A stretch of DNA of 64,000 nucleotides, taken from contig NZ_JBFBIK010000008.1 in assembly GCF_040685555.1 (NCBI RefSeq), positions 1 through 64,000 of the forward strand, written 5' to 3'. This stretch comes from Sphaerisporangium sp040685555. GTDB taxonomy: Bacteria; Actinomycetota; Actinomycetes; Streptosporangiales; Streptosporangiaceae. The notes below the pieces were generated by a model. The model did no database searches. It was not told the origin of the DNA and worked only from the letters and a program-made list of their open reading frames with translations. Position 1 is the stretch's first letter. Each line of letters opens with the position of its first letter. Below are positions 41,987 to 50,854 of this stretch, in pieces. The translations under genes and the position numbers were made by a program.

Positions 41987-42775
41987 CTAGTCGTTGTTGA
42001 AGAAGTAGCTGATGAACCGGAGGATCTCCAGGTAGAGCCAGACGAGGCTCACTGTGAGGCCGAAGGCCATCAGCCAGGAGTACTTCTCGGGGACGCCGGC
42101 ACGCACGCCCTTCTCCACCGCGTCGAAGTCGAGCAGCAGGAAGAAGCAGCCGAGCAGGATCATCGCCACGCTGAAGATCCAGCCCATGGGGCTGTCGCTG
42201 CGCAGGCCGAGACCGCCGGAGGTGAAGATGCTGACTATCCAGTTGAGGAGCATCAGCCCGACCGCGGCGAAGCCGGCGGCGACGACGAACTTGGTGAACT
42301 TCGGCGTCGGCCGGAAGATCTTCAGCGCGTATACCGAGAGCACGCCCGCGAACGCCACCATCGTGCCGAGGACGGCCTGGAAGACGATGCCGGAGTACAC
42401 GTCGTTGTACATCTTGCTGATCACGCCGATGGCGAGGCCGTACGCCACGGAGTAGCCGAGGATCAGCGCGGGGTTCGTGCTCTGCCGGAACGAGACGATC
42501 AGGCCGAGCACCAGGCCGACGATCACCGCGGGGACGGCGATGGCCATGCCGAGGTTCAAGTACCACGCCAGAGCCGCGGTCACCACGAGGGTGCCGAGCG
42601 TGATGAACCCGCGTACGACGACATCGTCGATCGTCATCGGCCGCGTCGCGGTGGGCGGAGCGTACGACGGGGCGTTGTACATGTTCTGCAAGTACTCGGG
42701 GCTGGCCGCCGGACCGCCCCAGGTCTGACGATTGTTCTGCCCCAGTTTGTTCAGGACCGGGTTCCTGCTCTGCAT
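41987..42775 (-). CDS. Bax inhibitor-1 / YccA family membrane protein
   Basis: The 262-residue protein has a hydrophilic N-tail (about 1-50; QTWGGPAASPEYLQNMYNAP) and about seven membrane helices of the BI-1/YccA (TMBIM) family, ending in LEILRFISYFFNND with conserved acidic residues. In E. coli YccA inhibits FtsH and other members leak calcium; the role here is unknown. ATG 42775 follows GGAGGCA; the upstream ATG 42787 lacks a site. It is monocistronic. Confidence 0.9.
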   Translation of the reverse strand: MQSRNPVLNKLGQNNRQTWGGPAASPEYLQNMYNAPSYAPPTATRPMTIDDVVVRGFITLGTLVVTAALAWYLNLGMAIAVPAVIVGLVLGLIVSFRQSTNPALILGYSVAYGLAIGVISKMYNDVYSGIVFQAVLGTMVAFAGVLSVYALKIFRPTPKFTKFVVAAGFAAVGLMLLNWIVSIFTSGGLGLRSDSPMGWIFSVAMILLGCFFLLLDFDAVEKGVRAGVPEKYSWLMAFGLTVSLVWLYLEILRFISYFFNND

Positions 42776-43213
42776 CACTGCCTCCACTGCGACCTGCGAT
42801 CAGCCTGTTCGGTCGAGCCTCACAGGGAGTGCCGCCTGTAGCACATAGCTTTACATCTGTTCTGGCGGTCAGGATGGCCCTGCCGTATTTCACCGTGAGA
42901 CCCCGGCACACCGAGATCCAGCGGCAACGGATACAACGACCAGGCACGCGTCCGAGTTCCGCCCTCAGATCGCGTTTGGATCATCCCTGCCGGGAGGCCT
43001 GTGGAGGCGGTGACGCCCCTGCGACGTGCCGCGCGGCGTGACCGGCCATCGGGGGAGGCGGGTTCCGTCCTGCCCGATAACCCGGCGCCGGAGGGTTTTT
43101 TCCATCCGTGTCCAGAAGTAAACCCTTTCCTTCGGGGCGTGGAGGCGGATACTGCCACGGCCCCTTTACCGGCCACAGGGCCGGTTCAGAAGGTCTCCGC
43201 CGGCCGCCCGTGA
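42776..43213. other. spacer upstream of the Bax-inhibitor gene
   Basis: A high-GC stretch with no coding frame of normal bias on either strand. It must contain the promoter of the minus-strand Bax-inhibitor gene, but no convincing -35/-10 pair was found. Confidence 0.4.
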
Positions 43214-43348
43214 ATGGTGGCCACGACCTTCGCCACCGCCGTGGACGTCACGCTGGCGGAGCTGAAGCTGGAGGCCTTCCTGCCGGCGGACCACGACACG
43301 GCATCCATGCTCGCCTCGTACGCCGAGACGGCCACGCGGGACCGATGA
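43214..43348 (+). CDS. hypothetical 44-residue protein
   Basis: An ATG frame with good codon bias (nearly all third positions G or C) reads MVATTFATAVDVTLAELKL and EAFLPADHDTASMLASYAE, then stops. No clear ribosome site and no family recognised. The product could be the intact small protein or the start of a gene that was truncated. Confidence 0.35.
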   Translation: MVATTFATAVDVTLAELKLEAFLPADHDTASMLASYAETATRDR

Positions 43349-43543
43349 GGGAAGAAGCCGGTTAGGCCTTGATGGGAAAGTGGCACGGAATGGTAACGAT
43401 TCGCGTAAGCGGTGAAGCGACCCCGGTGCTTGACCCGATCGGGACCGTAGCGATAAACGTTCGCGACCGGAGGCGAACCGACAAGGATATAGGTGTGCGA
43501 GTGCGTTACTGCCAGCGGGGCCGTTTCATATAGTCGGCAGAGG

Positions 43544-43616
43544 TGCCCCCGGTGGGACTCGAACCCACACTGGAACCCTTTTAAGGGGTTTGCCTCTGCC
43601 ATTGGGCTACGGGGGC
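43544..43616 (-). tRNA. tRNA with anticodon UAA on a short-variable-loop body
   Basis: Read on the minus strand: 7-bp acceptor stem GCCCCCG/CGGGGGC, UA at 8-9, a 3-bp D stem with GG in the loop, anticodon stem AACCC/GGGTT with loop CTTAAAA (U33, anticodon UAA at 34-36, A37), a 5-base variable loop CCAGT, T stem GTGGG/CCCAC with loop TTCGAGT, and discriminator A73. CCA is not encoded. UAA reads the leucine codon UUA, yet bacterial leucine tRNAs have a long variable arm (class II). The body resembles a class I tRNA such as those for Gln. All stems are perfect, so the gene does not look decayed. Confidence 0.9.
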
Positions 43617-43622
43617 GCCGTA

Positions 43623-43651
43623 ATCATACGTAACGGACCACACTTGCGTAA
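43623..43651 (-). promoter_or_regulatory. promoter of the UAA tRNA gene
   Basis: On the minus strand TATGAT (43628-43623) ends 6 bases before the tRNA 5' end and TTACGC (43651-43646) lies 17 bases further upstream. The -10 is near consensus; the -35 is weak. Confidence 0.5.
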
Positions 43652-43799
43652 CGGGTCAGAGCCCACGTCTCTGCTCTTCCTTCCGTAGTACGCAAGATAA
43701 CGGTATACGTCACGCGCCCCCGTGACTCGGGCAATGAACAACAGACCGCTCAAGTAGCCCAAATTCACCACGTCACCCCTGTTAGGCCTTAAGAGAACA

Positions 43800-43837
43800 G
43801 TACGGCCCGCGCCCAAGCATTGCGGCGCGAGCCGTAC
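43800..43837 (-). terminator. terminator of the NDH-2 gene
   Basis: GTACGGC-CCGCGCC and GGCGCGA-GCCGTAC pair in a 14-bp stem with one mismatch and a 10-base loop, 9 bases after the stop. On the minus strand a T-rich TGTTCTCTT follows, making a rho-independent terminator. Confidence 0.8.
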
Positions 43838-43845
43838 CTAACCCA

Positions 43846-45165
43846 TCAGCCTGTGGCGGCCGCCGCCTTGAACTCGTCACGGGGGGACTCGATCTCACCG
43901 AGTGAGACGGTCTCCCGCTTGAAGAACAGGGCGAGCGTCCAGTCGGCCACCACGCGAACCTTGCGGTTCAACGTAGGCACCCGGGACAGATGGTAGGTGC
44001 GGTGCATGAACCACGCAGGGAATCCGTGAAGCTTGACGCCGTAGACGTTGGCCACGCCCTTGTGGAGGCCGAGCCCCGCGACCGACCCCGCGTACTTGTG
44101 CCGGTACTCGACCAGGGGACGTCCCTGCAGGTGACGCACGATGTTGTCGGCGAGCACCTTGGCCTGCCTCACGGCGTGCTGCGCGTTGGGCGCGCAGTAC
44201 TGGCCCGGGTTGGTCACGTCGGGAACGCCCGCCACGTCACCGGCCGAGAAGGCGCCCGTGACGCCGACGACGGTGAGCTTCGTGGACGTCTTGATCCGGC
44301 CGCGCTCGTCGAGGGGCAGGTCACCCGCGTTGACCACGGGACTGGCCTTGACCCCGGCCGTCCACACGATCGTGGCCGACTCGAAGGTGTCGCCGTCCGA
44401 GAGGACCACGTGGCCACCTTCGCAGGACTTCAGAAGGGTCTGCATCTTGACCTCGATGCCCCGCTTGCGCAGCTCATCCAGGGTCCACTTGCCCATCTCG
44501 GGGCCGACCTCGGGAAGGATGCGGTCGCTGGCCTCGACGAGCACCCAGCGAAGGTCCTTCTCATCGAGGGTGTCGTAGTACTTCACCGCGTCCCGGCCCA
44601 TGTCCTCCAGTTCGGCCAGGGCCTCGACGCCGGCGAAACCGGCGCCGACCACGACGAAGTTGAGCGCCCGCCTGCGCACCTGCTCGTCGTCGGTGGAGTC
44701 CGCCCGGTCGAAGAGGGCGAGAACGCGGTTGCGGAGCGCGATGGCCTCACCGACCGTCTTGAACCCGATCGCGGCGTCCGCGAGCCCCGGGATGGGCAGC
44801 GTGCGCGATATGGAGCCGGCCGCCATGACGACGACGTCGTACGCGATCTCCTCGCTCGGGCCGGAGGCCGGCTGGAACGTCACGGACTTGTTGGCGTGAT
44901 GGACCTTGGTGACCTTGCCGTTGAGGATCCGGACCTTGGACAGCACCCGGCGCAGCGGCGTGACGACGTGGCGCGGGGAAAGGTTGCCCGCCGCGGCCTC
45001 AGGGAGGAAGGGCTGGTAGGTCATGTAGGACTGCGGGTCGATGACCGTGATCCGGACACTTCCGGACTTCAGCTCGCGGCGCAGGGAGCGCTGGAGCCGC
45101 AGCCCCGTGTAGAGACCGACGTACCCTCCGCCGACGATGAGGATGTGCTTGGCCTGCTGGTTCAC
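43846..45165 (-). CDS. ndh: type II NADH dehydrogenase (NDH-2)
   Basis: The 439-residue FAD enzyme has two dinucleotide-binding motifs (VGGGYVGLYTG at 11-21 and VVGAGFAGVEALAEL near 168-182) and the conserved QFLPE-like YQPFLPEAAAGNL block, and ends with an amphipathic basic tail for membrane association (TLALFFKRETVSLGEI). It passes electrons from NADH to menaquinone without proton pumping. GTG 45165 has AAGGGG upstream; ATG 45204 preceded by TACCCT could be a leaderless alternative. A strong terminator follows. Confidence 0.9.
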   Translation of the reverse strand: MNQQAKHILIVGGGYVGLYTGLRLQRSLRRELKSGSVRITVIDPQSYMTYQPFLPEAAAGNLSPRHVVTPLRRVLSKVRILNGKVTKVHHANKSVTFQPASGPSEEIAYDVVVMAAGSISRTLPIPGLADAAIGFKTVGEAIALRNRVLALFDRADSTDDEQVRRRALNFVVVGAGFAGVEALAELEDMGRDAVKYYDTLDEKDLRWVLVEASDRILPEVGPEMGKWTLDELRKRGIEVKMQTLLKSCEGGHVVLSDGDTFESATIVWTAGVKASPVVNAGDLPLDERGRIKTSTKLTVVGVTGAFSAGDVAGVPDVTNPGQYCAPNAQHAVRQAKVLADNIVRHLQGRPLVEYRHKYAGSVAGLGLHKGVANVYGVKLHGFPAWFMHRTYHLSRVPTLNRKVRVVADWTLALFFKRETVSLGEIESPRDEFKAAAATG

Positions 45166-45359
45166 CTGGGTGCCCCTTCGTGGCATGGTCGCTTGTGAAA
45201 CCATTCACAAGGGTACGTCACGAGAGGGTATCAGCGCCAATCCTCCAACTGGCAACTATGACCTTATTTCCGGTTTTGTTCATCTTGGGGGTGGATTTCG
45301 CGGGAAATTTTCATGAAACTTTCGTCTAGTGACGGACTTCACTCGACGGCTTGCCGGGT

Positions 45360-46154
45360 TCAACCGGCCAGCTCCACCGCACGCGTGAAGATCGCGTCGA
45401 GCATCGGCTCGGTCACCCTGCCGGTGAACGTGTTCTGCTGGCTCGGGTGATAACAGCCCAGCAGCCGGACCGGTGCCGAGCCGTACGAGATCTCTGCCTC
45501 GGCCCCGTGGCCGAAGCGCGGTCTGCTCTTCGGCAGCGTGTACCCCGCCCCGCGCAGCGCCGGCCAGATCGCCTGCCAGGCGTACCCTCCCAGCGCGACG
45601 ATGACGCGGACAGGATCGGCGACCAACTCCAGCTCCCTGGCCAGCCAGGGGAAACAGGTGGCGCGCTCCTCGATGGTCGGCTTGTTCGCCGGCGGCGCGC
45701 ACCGCACGGCCGCGACCATGCGCGCGCCGAGCAACCGCTGGCCGTCACCCGCGTGCGTGCTGGTCGGAAGGGCCGCCAGCCCGGTGCGGTACAGCGACGC
45801 GAACAGCCAGTCACCGCTACGATCGCCCGTGAAAACCCGGCCGGTACGGTTGCCCCCGTGGGCCGCCGGGGCCAGCCCCACGATAAGAACGCGCGGTTTT
45901 TCCTCACCCCAGCCCGCGATGGGCCTGCCCCAGTACGTCTGGTCCATGAACGAGCGCCGCTTGACGTCCGCGACCTCCTCGCGCCACTCCACCAGACGCG
46001 GGCACGCCCGGCACACCGACTGCCGGGCGGTCAGCTCGGCGAGAGTGCGGCTCGACCGGGCGAGATCGCGGACCTCGACGGGGGTGTGCGCCACAGGAGT
46101 GCCCGGCTCCGCGGGATCCTCGGGCCATCCGCTACCAGGGGGAACGAAACTCAT
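45360..46154 (-). CDS. uracil-DNA glycosylase, family 5 (UdgB-type)
   Basis: The 264-residue enzyme has the family 5 motif GLAPAAHGGNRTGRVFTGD (motif 1 with Ala-Ala-His rather than the family 4 GEGPG) and CYHPSQQNTFTGRVT near 234-248. Four cysteines (48, 51, 152, 167) are placed for the 4Fe-4S cluster. Family 5 enzymes remove uracil and deaminated purines from DNA, which suits a GC-rich genome with high cytosine deamination. It ends 40 bases after the Ppx/GppA gene and may be co-transcribed with it. Confidence 0.92.
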   Translation of the reverse strand: MSFVPPGSGWPEDPAEPGTPVAHTPVEVRDLARSSRTLAELTARQSVCRACPRLVEWREEVADVKRRSFMDQTYWGRPIAGWGEEKPRVLIVGLAPAAHGGNRTGRVFTGDRSGDWLFASLYRTGLAALPTSTHAGDGQRLLGARMVAAVRCAPPANKPTIEERATCFPWLARELELVADPVRVIVALGGYAWQAIWPALRGAGYTLPKSRPRFGHGAEAEISYGSAPVRLLGCYHPSQQNTFTGRVTEPMLDAIFTRAVELAG

Positions 46155-46195
46155 ACCATCGATCGTGCCAGGCCGGAGCCAGTGCCCGGGACGTT

Positions 46196-47119
46196 CTACA
46201 GCTCGCCACCGGGCGACAGGCTGTGCGCGATGCCGTCGAGGATGTCGTGTTCGCTGACGACCACTTCGGCGAAGCCGTACCGGCTGAGGATGCGGTCGAG
46301 GATGAGCGCTCCGGCGCCGATGACGTCCACCCGGCCGGGGTGCATGACAGGGATCGCGGCCCGCTCGTCGTGGGTCATGGCGATCAGCCGCTGGGATACC
46401 TGGTGCACCTGCGCGGACGGGATCCTTGCGCCGTGGATCCGCTCCGGGTCGTACGCGGGCAGGTCGAGGGCGATTCCGGCGACCGTGGTGACCGATCCCG
46501 CCAGGCCGATGATGGTGCGCGCCCGTGCCACCGGCACTTCGGCGGACACCCGGTCGAGCGCGGCCTCGATGTCGGCGGCGGCCGCCGCCACGGTGTCCGA
46601 GGTCGCGCCGGACGACAGGTGGCGCTCGGTCAGGCGCACGCAGCCGATGTCGACGGAGATCGCGCTCTCGACGTCGGTGGAGCCGAGCACGAACTCGGTG
46701 GACCCGCCGCCGATGTCGACGACCACGACGGGGGTCTCCACACCGGTGAGCCCCGTGGTGGCACCCAGGAACGAAAGGTGCGCCTCCTCGGACCCGGTGA
46801 TCACCTCTGGCTCGACACCGAAGATCTCCCGGACTCCGTGGACGAAGTCGGCGCGGTTCGCAGCGTCGCGGGTGGCGCTGGTGGCGACCACGCGCACCCG
46901 TGAGGCGCCGTGCTCCCTGATCAGCTTGGCGTAGCCGCGCATCGCGGTGAACGTGCGTTCCAGGGCCTCGGGTGCGAGCAGCCCGGTCCTGTCGACATCC
47001 TGGCCGAGGCGGACGATCTCCATGCGCCGCTCGACCTCGGACAGCTCGTTTCCGGAGATGTCGGCGATGAGGAGACGGACGGAGTTCGTACCACAGTCAA
47101 TCGCGGCCACGCGCGTCAT
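46196..47119 (-). CDS. Ppx/GppA phosphatase family protein
   Basis: The 307-residue ASKHA-fold protein begins AAIDCGTNSVRLLIAD, followed by VVATSATRDAANR, GSEEAHLSF and VVDIGGGSTEFVLG, the hallmark blocks of exopolyphosphatase / pppGpp phosphohydrolase. It is the short form lacking the C-terminal HD domain, as usual in actinobacteria, where one paralogue is active on short polyphosphate. ATG 47119 opens directly on the conserved strand. DUF501 precedes it in the same operon. Confidence 0.92.
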   Translation of the reverse strand: MTRVAAIDCGTNSVRLLIADISGNELSEVERRMEIVRLGQDVDRTGLLAPEALERTFTAMRGYAKLIREHGASRVRVVATSATRDAANRADFVHGVREIFGVEPEVITGSEEAHLSFLGATTGLTGVETPVVVVDIGGGSTEFVLGSTDVESAISVDIGCVRLTERHLSSGATSDTVAAAAADIEAALDRVSAEVPVARARTIIGLAGSVTTVAGIALDLPAYDPERIHGARIPSAQVHQVSQRLIAMTHDERAAIPVMHPGRVDVIGAGALILDRILSRYGFAEVVVSEHDILDGIAHSLSPGGEL

Positions 47120-47195
47120 GCGCCCACCCCCGCGACGCTCGCCGGCACCGATGCCACGGGCCCGACCTTCACCGGCACCAACGTGATCGGCATCG

Positions 47196-47825
47196 TCACA
47201 CGTCCTCCTCTGGAACCTCGGGGACATCCGGGGTCTCGGAGGCCTGATCCCGAGCCTCCCCGCGTTCGTGGACACCGGAGTCGGCGGGCTCCACGCAAGG
47301 GCCATCGCACCACCATTCGGGCAGCGCGTCGAGAGCCTCACGGCCCAGGGGGTTGCCTCCCGGTACGGCGAGCTCGTGCCCCACCAGCGCGTGCAGGCAC
47401 TTCACCCGGTTGGGCATGCCACCCGCGCTCTGCATGTCGCGGGGCAGCGGCTCCAGCCCGTCCTCCGACGCGACCTTGTCCCGCCGCTCGACGTAGTCGG
47501 CGTGGGCCCTCGCGTACGCCTCGGCAAGGTCGGGCTCCTCCGCGAGCCTGGCCTGCATCCGCTTCATCAGCCCGGAGGACTCCAGTGTGCCGATGGCGGA
47601 GGCGGCCTTCGGGCACGTCAGGTAGTACAAGGTCGGGAACGGGGAGCCGTCGGCGAGCCTCGGAGCCGTCTCCACGACGTCGGGCAGCCCGCACGGGCAC
47701 CGGTGCGCCACGGCCCGCAGCCCCCTGGGCGGCCGGCCGAGCTGCCGTTCCACGGCCGCCACGTCGGCCGGATCCACCGCGCCCACTACGGCGCGATCCA
47801 CCGCGGCCATGTCAGCCGGTTCCAC
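47196..47825 (-). CDS. DUF501-domain protein
   Basis: The 209-residue protein carries the DUF501 signature RQLGRPPRGLRAVAHRCPCG, TLYYLTCPKAASAIGTLES and GGMPNRVKCLHALVGHELA, with Cys and His residues (RCPCG; TCP; VKCLH; CDGPC) that could bind a metal. It is always found between FtsB/DivIC and Ppx in actinobacteria. GTG 47825 has AAGGGGAG 9 bases upstream. The last 30 residues are acidic. Function unknown. Confidence 0.88.
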   Translation of the reverse strand: MEPADMAAVDRAVVGAVDPADVAAVERQLGRPPRGLRAVAHRCPCGLPDVVETAPRLADGSPFPTLYYLTCPKAASAIGTLESSGLMKRMQARLAEEPDLAEAYARAHADYVERRDKVASEDGLEPLPRDMQSAGGMPNRVKCLHALVGHELAVPGGNPLGREALDALPEWWCDGPCVEPADSGVHERGEARDQASETPDVPEVPEEDV

Positions 47826-47928
47826 TGTCGTCCACTCCCCTTGAAAAACCATCACGGACCAACGCCCAGCCGACCACCGGCCCGAGGCCCACCACGGACA
47901 GCGAACCTCAGGCCGACCGGCTGAGACG

Positions 47929-48345
47929 TCACGGAGCCGGGGTCCGGCCCGCTTCGGCCCGTTGGCCGGTGCCGCGGTCCGCGGCCTCGATCGACTCCCA
48001 GAGCGTCTGGTACCACGGGGCTCTGGCCTGAGGCGGCGACCCCGCCTTGGGCCGCTTCGCCTTCTTGGAGAGGTCGAGCACGACGTAGCACTTCTCGCCG
48101 ACGCCGCAGTAGTGCAGCCGGGCCCTGGCCTGCTGCCTGATGTACGCGGGGTCGTCGAGCCGCTTACTGCGCTCTCCGAGCTCCTGAAGGTCCTTGAGCG
48201 CCTGAGCCTGCTGCTTCTCCAGTTGGGCGATCTGGCGCCGCTGTGCGACGTACTCCCGCACAGGATAGGCAAGGCTCATGGCGATCGCGCACACGACCAC
48301 CGCGAGGATCGCGGCACGTCCCGTCAGCTGCGGTCGTTTCTTCAT
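47929..48345 (-). CDS. FtsB/DivIC-like septum formation initiator
   Basis: The 138-residue bitopic protein has a short basic N-tail, a membrane helix at 11-28, a coiled coil at about 30-65 (QRRQIAQLEKQQAQALKDLQ) and a YVVLDLSKK strand. This is the FtsB/DivIC organisation, which bridges FtsQ and FtsL at the division site. ATG 48345 follows GGGGAGG. It lies just after enolase, the usual actinobacterial order eno-divIC-DUF501-ppx. Confidence 0.88.
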   Translation of the reverse strand: MKKRPQLTGRAAILAVVVCAIAMSLAYPVREYVAQRRQIAQLEKQQAQALKDLQELGERSKRLDDPAYIRQQARARLHYCGVGEKCYVVLDLSKKAKRPKAGSPPQARAPWYQTLWESIEAADRGTGQRAEAGRTPAP

Positions 48346-48358
48346 GATCCTCCCCGGT

Positions 48359-48396
48359 CCGTACGGCTTGCGCGCAAAAGTGCGCAAGCCGTACGG
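48359..48396 (-). terminator. hairpin between enolase and the FtsB-like gene
   Basis: CCGTACGGCTTGCGC (48359-48373) and GCGCAAGCCGTACGG (48382-48396) form a perfect 15-bp stem with an 8-base loop, 7 bases after the eno stop. No U-tract; it probably terminates or attenuates transcription before the cell-division gene, whose start is 14 bases beyond. Confidence 0.7.
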
Positions 48397-48402
48397 AGAA
48401 AA

Positions 48403-49680
48403 CTAGCCCCGGAAACGCGGAAAAGCTCCGCGACCCGCGTAGCGGGCGACATCGTCGAGCAGCTCCTCGATGCGGAGCAACTGGTTGTACTTGGCGACGC
48501 GGTCGGACCGCGCGGGGGCGCCGGTCTTGATCTGGCCGCAGTTGGTGGCGACGGCGAGGTCGGCGATCGTGGTGTCCTCGGTCTCGCCGGAGCGGTGGCT
48601 CATCATGCAGCGGTAGCCGCTGCGGTGGGCCATGTCGACGGCGTCGAGGGTCTCCGACAGCGTGCCGATCTGGTTGACCTTCACCAGCAGAGCGTTCGCG
48701 GCGCCCTCGCGGATGCCGCGCTCCAGGCGCTCGGGGTTGGTGACGAACAGGTCGTCGCCCACGATCTGGACCTTGTCGCCGAGGGAGGCGGTCAGGGCCT
48801 TCCAGCCCTCCCAGTCCTCCTCGTCGAGCGGGTCCTCGATCGAGACCAGGGGGTAGGAGCGGACGAGGTCCTCGTAGAAGGAGATCAGCTCGTCAGAGCT
48901 GTGGCCCTTGCCGTCGAGGGTGTAGACGCCACCGGAGTGGAACTCGCTCGCCGCCACGTCGAGCGCCAGCGCGATGTCCTCGCCCGGGACGTACCCGGCC
49001 TTCTCGATGGCGACGAGGATCAGGTCGAGCGCGTCGCGGTTGCTCGGCAGGTTGGGCGCGAAGCCGCCCTCGTCGCCGAGGCCGGTGGCGTAGCCCTTCT
49101 CCTTGAGCACGCCCTTCAGCGCGTGGTAGGTCTCGGTGCCCATGCGGAGGGCGTCGGAGAACGTCTCGGCGCCGATCGGCGCGATCATGAACTCCTGGAT
49201 GTCGACGTTGCTGTCGGCATGCGCGCCGCCGTTGAGGATGTTCATCATCGGCACGGGCAGCACGTGGGCGTTCGGGCCGCCGACGTAGCGGAACAGCGGC
49301 AGGTCGGCGCTGTCGGCCGCCGCCTTGGCCAGGGCCAGGGACACGCCGAGGATGGCGTTGGCGCCGAGCCTGCCCTTGTTGGGCGTGCCGTCGAGGTCGA
49401 TCATGGTCTGGTCGACCAGACGCTGCTCCTCGGCGTCGAAGCCGATGATCTCGTCGGCGATCTCGTCCGTGACGTTGAGAACGGCCTTCTGGACGCCCTT
49501 GCCGCCATAGCGCTCGTCGCCGTCACGCAGCTCCACGGCCTCGAACTGGCCGGTGGACGCACCGCTCGGGACCGCCGCGCGGCCGGTGCTGTAGTCGTCG
49601 AGCAGGATTTCTACCTCGACCGTGGGGTTCCCACGGGAGTCGAGAATCTCGCGGGCGGTAACGGCCTCGATGGCAGCCAC
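48403..49680 (-). CDS. eno: enolase
   Basis: The 425-residue glycolytic enzyme has the signature loop SGASTGQFEAVELRDGD, Mg ligands D243-type in LALDVAASEF, E and D in SIEDPLDEEDW and GDDLFVTNP, the catalytic Lys in LLVKVNQIGTL (about 334) and SHRSGETEDTTIADLAV. It interconverts 2-phosphoglycerate and phosphoenolpyruvate. ATG 49680 gives the canonical AAIEAVTAREILDSRGNPT N-terminus. Confidence 0.97.
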   Translation of the reverse strand: MAAIEAVTAREILDSRGNPTVEVEILLDDYSTGRAAVPSGASTGQFEAVELRDGDERYGGKGVQKAVLNVTDEIADEIIGFDAEEQRLVDQTMIDLDGTPNKGRLGANAILGVSLALAKAAADSADLPLFRYVGGPNAHVLPVPMMNILNGGAHADSNVDIQEFMIAPIGAETFSDALRMGTETYHALKGVLKEKGYATGLGDEGGFAPNLPSNRDALDLILVAIEKAGYVPGEDIALALDVAASEFHSGGVYTLDGKGHSSDELISFYEDLVRSYPLVSIEDPLDEEDWEGWKALTASLGDKVQIVGDDLFVTNPERLERGIREGAANALLVKVNQIGTLSETLDAVDMAHRSGYRCMMSHRSGETEDTTIADLAVATNCGQIKTGAPARSDRVAKYNQLLRIEELLDDVARYAGRGAFPRFRG

Positions 49681-49887
49681 GAAGCGCTCCTAGATCTGTC
49701 AGCCCGGGGACGGGCCCCCGGAACCCACCACCGCGCCGTCGTGCGCGATGCGGTTGCGGACGGTTTGCCTCATGAGCCTATCGGTCCCTACCGGCCAGTA
49801 CGGCTGTGCCTCCCGTGAACACGCCGCCAACAGCCGCCGTCCACACTCGGGAAACACGCGGCCCCCTCCCGGGAACCGGCGGAGACC

Positions 49888-50853
49888 CTACGGCTTCTGA
49901 TCCGACCGCTCCCAGGTGCGGACGCGGTCGCGGTAGGCGCGGGCGGCGGCGCGGAGCTCGGCCTCGGGGTCGAGGCCGGCGGCGCGCGCCCGCCGTACGA
50001 GGTCGAAAAGCTCGCGGCCGATGCCCTGGCCGACCGCACGCGCGAGGGCGTCGGGGGCTCCCGCGCGCTCCGCGCGGCTCTGCAGCCCGTGGGCGAGGGA
50101 CAGCGCGGGCTGGCCCATGGGGACGCCGTCGAGCAGCGACTCCCAGCCCTTGGCGGCCCGCTCGGCGGCCTTGATGGTGTCCCAGTTGTCGCTGACCTCC
50201 TCGGCGCCGCTCACCACGGTGTCCGAGAACACGTGGGGATGGCGCCGGACCAGCTTGTCGACGATGCCGCCCGCGACGTCGTCCACGTCGAAGCCGCCGT
50301 CGTCGGGCGAGCGCTCCCGGGCCACGCGGGAGTGGAACATCACCTGCAGGAGCAGGTCGCCCAGCTCCTCGCGCAGGGCGGCGTAGTCGCCGTCCTCGAT
50401 GGTTTCCAGGACCTCGTACGACTCCTCAAGCAGGTAGGGCACGAGGGACTCGTGGGTCTGCTTGGCGTCCCACGGGCAGTCGCGGCGCAACCGGTCCATC
50501 ACGGCGACGAGGTCGAGCAGGCGGGCGCCCGGCAGGTCGTACGAGCCAGGGACAAGCTCGATGACCGGCGGGTCCTCCATGTCGAGCGCGGCGCGGCCGA
50601 CGGCGCGCATGAACGGCTCATCGCCGTCCTGCGCGGCGAGCCAGACCATCGTGCCGTCGAGGCTCTCGCGCGCGATGGCGACCGGGTCTGGCGTCACCAC
50701 CTCGACCGGGATCCCCTCCTCCGCCAGGTAGGGCAGGAGCGGATGGTCGCCGGACCCGGTGAGCACCCGGCCGGAGCCGAGGACCGCCCACGCCCGCCCG
50801 CTCAGCAGGCCGGGGGCCACTCTGGGCGAGGTCGTGACGACGACGAGGGTCAT
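49888..50853 (-). CDS. mazG: MazG-type nucleoside triphosphate pyrophosphohydrolase
   Basis: The 321-residue protein has an actinobacterial N-terminal extension of about 110 residues and then a MazG domain with the metal motif E143-E144-x-x-E147...E163-x-x-D166 (EESYEVLETIEDGDY; REELGDLLLQVMFH). Two MazG units are partly visible, the second weaker (RRHPHVFSDTVVSG; NWDTIKAAERA). It hydrolyses NTPs to NMP and PPi, cleansing damaged nucleotides or affecting ppGpp levels. Start is 1 base from the previous gene's stop, so the SurA-like gene and mazG are one unit. Confidence 0.92.
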   Translation of the reverse strand: MTLVVVTTSPRVAPGLLSGRAWAVLGSGRVLTGSGDHPLLPYLAEEGIPVEVVTPDPVAIARESLDGTMVWLAAQDGDEPFMRAVGRAALDMEDPPVIELVPGSYDLPGARLLDLVAVMDRLRRDCPWDAKQTHESLVPYLLEESYEVLETIEDGDYAALREELGDLLLQVMFHSRVARERSPDDGGFDVDDVAGGIVDKLVRRHPHVFSDTVVSGAEEVSDNWDTIKAAERAAKGWESLLDGVPMGQPALSLAHGLQSRAERAGAPDALARAVGQGIGRELFDLVRRARAAGLDPEAELRAAARAYRDRVRTWERSDQKP

Positions 50854-50854
50854 G

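Noticed and set aside
43186..43602. Minus-strand frame of 138 codons covering the tRNA
   Set aside because: Its start translates the tRNA itself (GFESHRG-type artefact) and the remainder has no protein character.
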